A stretch of 10,673 bases of DNA from Candidatus Taylorbacteria bacterium RIFCSPLOWO2_01_FULL_50_130 (GTDB lineage: Bacteria; Patescibacteriota; Minisyncoccia; Phycocordibacterales; UBA10002). Every line of letters starts with the position of its first letter. Within the stretch, counting starts at the first letter, position 1. The stretch is from positions 1-10,673 of the forward strand of contig MHSB01000018.1 of NCBI GenBank assembly GCA_001821155.1. The letters are read 5' to 3'. The translations under genes were made by a program, and so were the position numbers. The notes beneath the pieces are model-generated. The model was not told the origin of the DNA and ran no database searches. It saw nothing but the letters and a program-made list of their open reading frames with translations. Below are positions 6,340 to 10,673 of this stretch, one piece after another.

Positions 6340-6363
6340 GGATTTTTTCAGCGGAAAAAACCC
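6340..6363 (-). terminator. Possible terminator hairpin downstream of rplU
   Basis: On the minus strand GGGTTTTTTC pairs with GAAAAAATCC around CGCT, fully paired if one G-U is allowed; the + strand version has an A-C mismatch. It lies 30-55 bases beyond the rplU stop. There is no following T-run, so this is a weak call. It could also separate recR from rplU transcription. Confidence 0.35.
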
Positions 6364-6393
6364 GCGCCCTTTCAATGGGGAGCCGAGTAAAGA

Positions 6394-6738
6394 TTATACC
6401 TTGGCAATTTTCACCTTCATGTACGGTTGACGATGGCCGCGCAGCTTAAAATAGCGGCTCTTGGCTTTATATTTCACCACTTCTATCTTGCGGCCCCTCC
6501 CGATATCGGTAATTTCGGCCTGGACTTTTGCGCCGGCAATATGCGGCGACCCAAGAGTGGTGCGCTCTCCGTCATCGCGAAGAAGCACCCGCTCAAAAGT
6601 GACCACATCGCCACTCTTAAAATCATCCGAGAGCTTCTCGATTTTAATTGCATCCCCCTCCTTTACCGCGTATTGCTTGCCGCCCGTTTCAATAACCGCA
6701 AATGCGACCCCGCTTGAAATTTTCGATTCATTTACCAT
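6394..6738 (-). CDS. rplU: Large ribosomal subunit protein bL21
   Basis: bL21 binds 23S rRNA in the large subunit. The 114-residue product shows the family pattern throughout: FAVIETGGKQYAVKEGD (13-29), a GDVVTFERVLL strand, GSPHIAGAKVQAEI in the middle, and the conserved basic end KYKAKSRYFKLRGHRQPYMKVKI. About 12 extra residues (MVNESKISSGVA) precede the usual MFAVI-type start; the only Met upstream of the domain is the one used, so the extension seems real. rpmA (bL27), which commonly follows rplU in bacteria, is not adjacent; rplU is alone here, convergent with recR. A TATACT box lies 12 bases before the ATG with no Shine-Dalgarno. Confidence 0.96.
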   Translation of the reverse strand: MVNESKISSGVAFAVIETGGKQYAVKEGDAIKIEKLSDDFKSGDVVTFERVLLRDDGERTTLGSPHIAGAKVQAEITDIGRGRKIEVVKYKAKSRYFKLRGHRQPYMKVKIAKV

Positions 6739-6750
6739 AGCTATAGCAAT

Positions 6751-6756
6751 AGTATA
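6751..6756 (-). promoter_or_regulatory. -10 box (TATACT) for rplU
   Basis: On the minus strand TATACT sits 12 bases before the rplU ATG (6738), predicting a leader of roughly 5-6 bases. The -35 is not convincing. Confidence 0.5.
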
Positions 6757-6899
6757 CTTGTATCCATTTAATTGGCTTTGCCCTAATCCTAATAAGATAT
6801 CAGAGATACTGCTAAAGTGCTAACGGAACAAGTAGTGTCGTCAATTCTACGCAAAACCATTGAAATTGCAAGATTCCGCGCCGGCACAGCATGTCTGAA

Positions 6900-6927
6900 T
6901 TGACAATATTAATCAATTGAGTACACT
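6900..6927 (+). promoter_or_regulatory. Strong promoter inside the rplU-rmuC gap
   Basis: TTGACA (6900-6905) is a perfect -35. After a 16-base AT-rich spacer comes TACACT (6922-6927), a four-of-six -10. Predicted initiation is near 6934 on the + strand. No protein-coding gene follows on this strand: rmuC is on the opposite strand from 7142. It therefore points to a non-coding transcript. Confidence 0.55.
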
Positions 6928-6933
6928 GGTATC

Positions 6934-7141
6934 TGGCAATCGTTCGCAGATTTTCCATCCCCCAAAAGCGTCTCTCTCCTCTTGACCTGACAGCATCTCC
7001 GAGAGCCCCGTCTGACGCTTTGGTCTGCGTTCCTTCGGAACTCCGCCCGCCCTCCAACATGAACACTGTGAGGGCGGGCTTCATCGTAATCGCACAACCT
7101 GCCAACGATGGGCGGAATCCACTCGAAGTTTACACACTCTT
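6934..7141 (+). ncRNA. Candidate structured non-coding RNA
   Basis: The 403-bp gap 6739-7141 holds no convincing protein gene. Downstream of a TTGACA-N16-TACACT promoter lie four successive inverted repeats: 6962-6972 with 7014-7023 (10 bp, one bulged A), 7029-7033 with 7037-7041 (5 bp), 7045-7054 with 7070-7079 (10 bp, GC-rich, perfect), and 7082-7087 with 7105-7110 (6 bp plus two possible G-U). An inner CTCTC/GAGAG pairing (6974-6978, 7001-7005) fits within the first. I looked for features of RNase P RNA, tmRNA, SRP RNA and 6S RNA and could not assign any. There is no clear terminator; transcription would run into the rmuC 3' end as antisense. The ends are approximate, and the strand rests on the promoter. 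Confidence 0.4.
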
Positions 7142-8236
7142 TTATTCTTCATATACCGGCTTTTCAAGCGCGAGAGGGTCAAAACCGATGGAGCTTCCGG
7201 TGACCTTTAAGATGTCTTTGTCTATCTTCTTAAATTCTTTGCCCGAGGCGACATAGTGGTTTACCGTTGTTCCAATCGCATTGCCGAGTTTCTGATGATA
7301 TTCCTCATAGTTCTTGAGATGCTTGCCGAGGTCGTCCACGCGCTTAACTATGTCTTTGGCAGTCTCCTCTATCTGAAGCGCCTTCAGACCCTGCAGAACA
7401 GTTTGCAGATATGCGAGGAACGATGTCGGCGAGACGATAAGCACTTTGTATTTGCTTGCCGCGCGCTGAATGAGATTTTCGGCATCATCAGTTACCAGTC
7501 CCACCTTGCTCACTAAAAGGTCGTAATAAATGGCCTCATGCGGAATAAACATAAACGCAAAATCCATCGTTCCCTCCCCCGGCCGGATATATTTGGCTGT
7601 TTCCTGTATGCGCGTTTTGAGGTCGTTTATGAATAATTTCTCCAATCGCTCTTTTTCGGAAGGGTCGCGGGCCTCGGCCAGACGATTGTAATTCTCCAAA
7701 CTGAACTTTGAATCAACGGGAATTATCTTGTCCTTAACGAAAACCGCCGCGTCCACAATTTCTCCATTCCCAAACGCGTATTGCATTTTATAATTGCCGG
7801 GCGGCAGAACGTTTTTGAGAAGCGTCTCCAGATAGTACTCGCCAAGTATGCCTCGCTGTTTGGGATTCTTCAAAATATCCTGAAGGTTTTGCAATTGGTC
7901 CGCGAAAGACACCACCTGCCGGTTGGTCTCATCAAGTTTCGTCAAACCTTCCGTAACCTCTTTAATGAGCTTGGACGATTCGCTGAATTGGCTTCGCATC
8001 GCCTCCCCCACGTGCCGCGTCGTCTCCCCCATCTTCGAGTCAACCGTTTTTGTAAGCTCGTGAAGTTTCGCGTCAAGAGTGCGCGTTTGCTCATTCATCT
8101 GTTGGAAAAGCAATTTGAACGCCGTCTCATCGTTCCCCTTTGATTGAGCGCCCCGCAGTCTAAAAAACAGCACCACGAGGATAATGGTGGTAACAAGACC
8201 GAAAATAAACCCGGCTACGGAAAACGCCTGTTCCAT
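7142..8236 (-). CDS. rmuC: RmuC-family protein (DNA recombination/repair associated)
   Basis: RmuC proteins are membrane-anchored, coiled-coil proteins with a predicted nuclease-like fold; in E. coli loss of rmuC raises DNA inversion at short inverted repeats. The 364-residue product has one N-terminal TM helix (about 6-26), a long coiled-coil stretch rich in E, K, T and Q (about 38-125), and the RmuC core (about 128-340) with RGILGEYYLETLL (128-140), VDAAV (161-165) and the PVDSKFSLENY signature (173-183). The length suits the shorter members of the family. The start ATG at 8236 places the TM helix at the very N-terminus and is preceded by TATACT only 6 bases upstream. It is transcribed alone, divergent from yqeY. 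Confidence 0.93.
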   Translation of the reverse strand: MEQAFSVAGFIFGLVTTIILVVLFFRLRGAQSKGNDETAFKLLFQQMNEQTRTLDAKLHELTKTVDSKMGETTRHVGEAMRSQFSESSKLIKEVTEGLTKLDETNRQVVSFADQLQNLQDILKNPKQRGILGEYYLETLLKNVLPPGNYKMQYAFGNGEIVDAAVFVKDKIIPVDSKFSLENYNRLAEARDPSEKERLEKLFINDLKTRIQETAKYIRPGEGTMDFAFMFIPHEAIYYDLLVSKVGLVTDDAENLIQRAASKYKVLIVSPTSFLAYLQTVLQGLKALQIEETAKDIVKRVDDLGKHLKNYEEYHQKLGNAIGTTVNHYVASGKEFKKIDKDILKVTGSSIGFDPLALEKPVYEE

Positions 8237-8242
8237 GACAAA

Positions 8243-8271
8243 AGTATAGCAAATGCGGTAGAATTATTGAA
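8243..8271 (-). promoter_or_regulatory. rmuC promoter, start codon at the predicted transcription start
   Basis: On the minus strand TATACT (8243-8248) ends 6 bases before the ATG at 8236. A weak -35, TTCAAT (8266-8271), lies 17 bases further upstream. The arrangement predicts a leaderless message. Confidence 0.5.
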
Positions 8272-8290
8272 TAACTCATAACCGTTGGCT

Positions 8291-8338
8291 GAATCATTGA
8301 ATGACAAACACTGATTGACAAAAAGGCGACAATGATTC
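8291..8338. promoter_or_regulatory. 9-bp inverted repeat in the rmuC/yqeY divergent region
   Basis: GAATCATTG (8291-8299) and CAATGATTC (8330-8338) are perfect reverse complements 30 bases apart, with a TTGACA (8315-8320) between them. The 141-bp region must hold promoters for both divergent genes. The repeat could be an operator or a long-loop hairpin; no -10 at proper spacing from the TTGACA was found. Confidence 0.3.
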
Positions 8339-8377
8339 CTTCCGTCATACAGTTATTAGCCATACGGCATTCATTTT

Positions 8378-8839
8378 ATGCCAATAATAAAAGAAATTGA
8401 TACGCAGATTCCCGAGGCGATGCGTGCGAAGGATGCCGTGCGGCTTGGCGTTTTGCGCGGCATGAAGGCCGCGTGTGTGAACGAACTCATCGCGAAGAGG
8501 CGCAAGCCGGAGGAGGCACTGACTGACGAAGAAACGGTCGCCGTGATAAAGCGGCTCGTGAATCAGCGCAGGGACTCCACTGAACAATTTCGGAAGGGCG
8601 GCCGGGAAGAACTCGCGCAGAGCGAAGAAGCGGAACTTTGCATCCTTGAAGCATTTCTTCCGAAGATGATGGGCGAATCGGAAATTCGCGCGATTGCAAA
8701 GCGGAAGAAGGCAGAACTTACTATTGCCGACACGTCAAAAATCGGCAGTCTTGTTGGCGCTGTAATGAAGGAATGCAAGGGCCGCGCGGACGGTGGCGCG
8801 GTAAGAAAAGTTATCGAGTCCTTATTCGTTTCATCATAA
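8378..8839 (+). CDS. yqeY: GatB/YqeY domain protein
   Basis: YqeY proteins are about 150 residues long and resemble the C-terminal tRNA-binding domain of GatB, the amidotransferase subunit that converts mischarged Glu-tRNA-Gln; their own role is not well defined, and they are often found near rpsU or translation genes. The 153-residue product matches the pattern: an N-terminal helix with AMRAKDAVRLGVLRGMKAA, then LTDEETVAVIKRLVNQRRDSTEQF (about 48-71), the LEAFLPKMMGESEI segment, and a C-terminal GSLVGAVMKECKGRADGGAVRKVI part with the usual Gly-rich turn. The start at 8378 gives the standard family start; there is no Shine-Dalgarno. The 70-codon ORF at 8844 follows 4 bases after the stop, suggesting cotranscription. 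Confidence 0.95.
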   Translation: MPIIKEIDTQIPEAMRAKDAVRLGVLRGMKAACVNELIAKRRKPEEALTDEETVAVIKRLVNQRRDSTEQFRKGGREELAQSEEAELCILEAFLPKMMGESEIRAIAKRKKAELTIADTSKIGSLVGAVMKECKGRADGGAVRKVIESLFVSS

Positions 8840-8843
8840 TCTC

Positions 8844-9056
8844 ATGGAGTCACGAGAGTGGTTCAAATTGATGCGCGCGGCAGTGGAACGTCCGGCCGAG
8901 GAACAATCGTCCGTCAAAGATCTCAAATCCAAACCGCGCCGGAAACAAAACGCGTCTTCTGCGCCTCCGTCACAGACAAACAAAAACTGGATGGCAAAAT
9001 GGGAGCGCGAGCAAGAGGAACGGCAAGACCGCCGGCGCCGCAACATCGACGTTTGA
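8844..9056 (+). CDS. Small basic hydrophilic protein, function unknown
   Basis: I do not recognise the family. The ATG lies 4 bases after the yqeY stop, in the same direction, which favours a translated downstream cistron. The 70-residue product is highly charged: MESREWFKLMRAAVERPAEEQ looks helical, the middle (KSKPRRKQNASSAPPSQTNKN) is low-complexity and probably disordered, and the end WMAKWEREQEERQDRRRRNIDV is a charged helix with an arginine run. No signal peptide, TM span or catalytic motif is visible. The composition would suit nucleic-acid or ribosome binding, but that is inference only. The opposing ORFs across the same bases look like shadows. It converges with the glycosylase gene 8 bases further on. 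Confidence 0.55.
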   Translation: MESREWFKLMRAAVERPAEEQSSVKDLKSKPRRKQNASSAPPSQTNKNWMAKWEREQEERQDRRRRNIDV

Positions 9057-9064
9057 AAAACCTC

Positions 9065-9583
9065 TCATTGATGTATGAAAAATCGGTACGGCTTCTCTGC
9101 CCACCTCTTTCCGGCGTACGCCACACCTATTCGTGGCGTACGCCGGATTCTTTTATGTGGAATCTCTCTGCCTTTCTCCAACCACAATCCCGTTTCAGGG
9201 ACGGCCGGCTTATTGTTGAAACGGCTGTCAATCCGCAGATATTTCGTGAGCCGCGCAGGACCAATGACTTCCTTTGCTCCGCGGATAAGCACTGCCGCCG
9301 GATACCCTTTCGGGCCCGTTACGACATTCAGCATCCAATGCATACCGTAGGTAAAATACACATACCAACGCCCCGCTTCGCCGAACATCGGCGAGTTACG
9401 GGGCGTCTGTCCGCAACTCGCGTGCGACGCCTGGTCGCGCAAACCGTCATACGCTTCCACTTCCGTAATCTCCAATCGCATTATTTTCCCTCCAATCACG
9501 CGGCACAAAAAACAACCAAGGAGTTCCTTGGCAACGAGAAGAGCTGGACGTTTGAAAAATCTTTGCGGCAATGTCTTTCTCAT
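9065..9583 (-). CDS. 3-methyladenine DNA glycosylase, AAG/MPG type
   Basis: This monofunctional glycosylase family removes alkylated or deaminated purines (3-methyladenine, hypoxanthine) to start base excision repair. The 172-residue product carries the expected active-site pattern by comparison with human AAG: general-base-type Glu43 in ITEVEAY with Tyr45, His54 in QASHAS, the intercalating-type Tyr79 in YVYFTYGMHWMLN, Asn86, and Arg101 in AVLIRG. GPARLTKYLRID and PRIGVAYAGKRWAEKPYRFFI finish the fold as usual. It is somewhat shorter than the roughly 190-200 residues I expect for bacterial members. The start at 9583 gives RKTLPQRFFKRPALLVAKELLG, aligned with the family's N-terminal helix; AAGG lies 3 bases before the ATG, closer than a normal Shine-Dalgarno. 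A perfect 14-bp inverted repeat lies inside the coding region at 9111-9146. It is convergent with the yqeY unit and divergent from tRNA-Glu. Confidence 0.95.
   Translation of the reverse strand: MRKTLPQRFFKRPALLVAKELLGCFLCRVIGGKIMRLEITEVEAYDGLRDQASHASCGQTPRNSPMFGEAGRWYVYFTYGMHWMLNVVTGPKGYPAAVLIRGAKEVIGPARLTKYLRIDSRFNNKPAVPETGLWLEKGREIPHKRIRRTPRIGVAYAGKRWAEKPYRFFIHQ
9111..9146. repeat. Perfect 14-bp inverted repeat inside the DNA glycosylase gene
   Basis: CCGGCGTACGCCAC (9111-9124) and GTGGCGTACGCCGG (9133-9146) are exact reverse complements around an 8-base loop. Each arm also contains the self-palindrome GGCGTACGCC, so that word occurs twice. It encodes the conserved RRTPRIGVAYAG region of the glycosylase. 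Confidence 0.85.
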
Positions 9584-9640
9584 GTACCTTATTTTGCCGA
9601 TTTTTTAAAAAATTGCTATAGTTTCCCTGTCTTTTTCCTT

Positions 9641-9670
9641 CTGAAAATTGGGAATTGATAACTGAAAATT
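9641..9670. repeat. Direct repeat CTGAAAATT, 21 bases apart, before tRNA-Glu
   Basis: CTGAAAATT occurs at 9641-9649 and 9662-9670, offset by 21 bases, about two helical turns. It lies 18 bases ahead of the tRNA gene in an AT-rich stretch, so it could be a protein-binding site or simply low-complexity sequence. Confidence 0.35.
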
Positions 9671-9687
9671 TGCCGCTTTACGGCGCC

Positions 9688-9759
9688 GGCCCTATCGTCT
9701 AACGGTCAGGACACGAGCTTCTCAAGCTCGGAATCGGGGTTCGATTCCCCGTGGGGTCA
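9688..9759 (+). tRNA. tRNA-Glu (anticodon CTC)
   Basis: The 72-base cloverleaf folds completely. Acceptor GGCCCTA (9688-9694) pairs with TGGGGTC (9752-9758) with G-U wobbles; the D stem is GTC/GAC; the anticodon stem CGAGC/GCTCG encloses TTCTCAA with anticodon CTC; the T arm is CGGGG-TTCGATT-CCCCG; and the discriminator base is A at 9759. The 3' CCA is not encoded (next bases CATTTT), so it must be added by the CCA-adding enzyme. The anticodon reads GAG. The gene is almost entirely overlapped on the other strand by the 3' end of a serine recombinase reading frame (stop at 9699-9701), which marks it as the probable integration target of a mobile element. Confidence 0.95.
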
Positions 9760-10673
9760 CATTTTAGAACTTCCTCGTTTGTGAGCGAAAAAATGGCGCG
9801 CGCCAAAGGCGCGCTGTATGTCGAGGGTATGAAATCCGTCTTGCGGGTGCGGGCGAATTCGGAGGGCGGGCAAAATGAGATCGAAATAGTTTTGTCTTTC
9901 AGCGCGGGGTTCGTTCCGAAGGAACGGACAAACTCGCGGATTTCCGCGTAGTTTGTACTGCTCGCCAGAAACCCCGCGTGCTGTGAATCCAAAATCCACT
10001 TCCGCAGGGGTTCGACCCAATTCTTTCTCCCGCGCCGGACGGATGATAAATCAGTATCGAGTGAAAGCTTTTGACGCATCAATACGTCTTTTTTCGCTAG
10101 ATACATCTCGCGCTCAATATCGCCGTTCAAATGTAAATCAACGAGTGCGTCAAGCTTTCGTTCGATCTCCTTTCGATTAGTTTTCATCCGTTCGGTGCGG
10201 TTTCCCGACGACAGTTTGTCCTCTTTGTCCCAATTCTCCATTTTGCCGAGCATGTAATCTGCCCAGTCGTCGGGAAGCGACACTGATTGAAGCTGTCCTT
10301 TGATTTGAAAGGCGAGCGCGTCTTCTTGCAGATATTTTTGCAAACAGACACCGTTCTTTTTCGTACAACGATAATAGCGATATTTGCTGCCCCAACGCCC
10401 CGTAGCCCACTGCGCAGTAATCATGGAACTACACTCGCCGCAACGAAAAAGACCGGTGAACGGAAAATCATGCGACACGCGGCTATGCCTCGGACGCGCT
10501 CGCTCTTCCAATCTTTTCTGCACAGCTTCAAACAGGGTCGGAGAAAGAATTGGCACAAAGCTTCCGGAGAAAAATTCGCCCTTATGTTTTGTAAATCCCA
10601 AATACGCGCGATTGGAAAGCAATCTCGCAACGGAAGCTTTGCCAAGTGGCGTTCCGGCCAGAGTGGTCACGCC
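9699..10673 (-). CDS. Large serine recombinase / site-specific integrase, C-terminal part (5' end outside window)
   Basis: Large serine recombinases cut and rejoin attP and attB through an N-terminal catalytic serine domain, then recognise DNA through a recombinase domain, a zinc ribbon and a coiled coil. The catalytic domain must lie beyond the window edge; the visible 324 codons start within the recombinase domain (PLGKASVARLLSNRAYLGFTKHKGEF). Counting from the GTG at 10670, which is internal and not the start, the zinc ribbon uses Cys77, Cys80, Cys102 and Cys109 (FRCGEC, YRCTKKNGVC), and a charged coiled coil spans about 162-212. The last 19-20 residues (CDPTGNRTPIPSLRSSCPDR) are encoded by the reverse complement of tRNA-Glu, with the TAG in its D-arm region. 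This is expected of an integrase next to an att core in a tRNA gene. It suggests that an integrated element extends rightwards. Confidence 0.93.
   Translation of the reverse strand, partial: GVTTLAGTPLGKASVARLLSNRAYLGFTKHKGEFFSGSFVPILSPTLFEAVQKRLEERARPRHSRVSHDFPFTGLFRCGECSSMITAQWATGRWGSKYRYYRCTKKNGVCLQKYLQEDALAFQIKGQLQSVSLPDDWADYMLGKMENWDKEDKLSSGNRTERMKTNRKEIERKLDALVDLHLNGDIEREMYLAKKDVLMRQKLSLDTDLSSVRRGRKNWVEPLRKWILDSQHAGFLASSTNYAEIREFVRSFGTNPALKDKTISISFCPPSEFARTRKTDFIPSTYSAPLARAIFSLTNEEVLKCDPTGNRTPIPSLRSSCPDR
9788..9814 (-). terminator. Terminator-like hairpin inside the recombinase 3' coding region
   Basis: Read on the minus strand, GCGCGCC-TTT-GGCGCGC forms a seven-pair all-GC hairpin, followed after GCCA by six T residues (9788-9793). 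It lies about 30 codons before the recombinase stop, so a message ending here would lack the last part of the open reading frame. The stem also overlaps a perfect 12-bp palindrome (9794-9805). Confidence 0.5.

Noticed and set aside
6812..7105. A 97-codon minus-strand ORF in the rplU-rmuC gap
   Set aside because: The translation has no recognisable domain, odd composition and spans several hairpins. It starts well inside the gap with no promoter or coding signature. A structured RNA fits better, though a small protein is not excluded.
6934..7141. 6S RNA, SRP RNA, RNase P RNA or tmRNA in the rplU-rmuC gap
   Set aside because: I looked for the conserved pieces (SRP GGAA-loop domain, RNase P GAAAGUCC region, tmRNA tRNA-like ends, a 6S end-to-end stem) and found none convincing. 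It is left as an unassigned candidate.
8858..9658. A 266-codon + strand ORF across the glycosylase gene
   Set aside because: It is antisense to a clear AAG-type glycosylase with intact active-site motifs, its own translation has no recognisable features, and it overlaps the small ORF after yqeY.
1..10673. CRISPR arrays or defence-system genes
   Set aside because: No regularly spaced repeats with unique spacers and no cas, restriction or toxin-antitoxin genes are recognisable. Any cargo of the integrated element lies outside the window.

Overview
The window looks like chromosome of a Patescibacteria/CPR bacterium, probably in the parcubacterial part of the group. The reasons are a patchwork of short, frequently switching transcription units, near absence of Shine-Dalgarno sequences, several good -10 boxes lying only a few bases before start codons, a compact housekeeping set (CorA-like, CysRS, DnaB, RecR, bL21, RmuC, YqeY, AAG-type glycosylase), and a large serine recombinase abutting a tRNA. 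Base composition is near 50% GC. TGA serves as a stop (for example dnaB), so this is the standard code and not the Gracilibacteria/Absconditabacteria code. The lineage is inferred from style and gene content, not from a search.

Layout, left to right: tail of an unidentified CDS (2-61, +); CorA-like transporter with a replaced GMN motif (136-1056, +); cysS (1139-2572, +), whose start codon lies in an imperfect inverted repeat built from TTAGCTT units; a 345-bp convergent spacer (2573-2917) holding two related hairpin repeats and a 98-bp MITE-like element with perfect 16-bp terminal inverted repeats and a 5-bp target duplication; a sugar-phosphate nucleotidyltransferase (2918-3613, -); a small two-TM protein (3747-4037, +) with an intrinsic terminator; dnaB-recR (4220-6264, +); rplU (6394-6738, -); a 400-bp gap with a consensus-like + strand promoter and four consecutive hairpins, a candidate structured RNA; rmuC (7142-8236, -); yqeY and a small basic ORF (8378-9056, +); an AAG/MPG-type 3-methyladenine DNA glycosylase (9065-9583, -); tRNA-Glu(CTC) (9688-9759, +); and the C-terminal two-thirds or so of a large serine recombinase (9699 to the window edge, -).

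The genes are mostly independent housekeeping functions. DNA replication and repair are well represented (DnaB, RecR, RmuC, DNA glycosylase), as is translation (CysRS, bL21, the tRNA, YqeY). The right end is different: the recombinase reading frame finishes inside the tRNA-Glu gene on the opposite strand, which marks the edge of an integrated mobile element whose cargo lies beyond base 10673. The most novel material is non-coding: the MITE, the paired hairpin repeats with compensatory changes, the candidate RNA gene, and the recombinase/tRNA junction.
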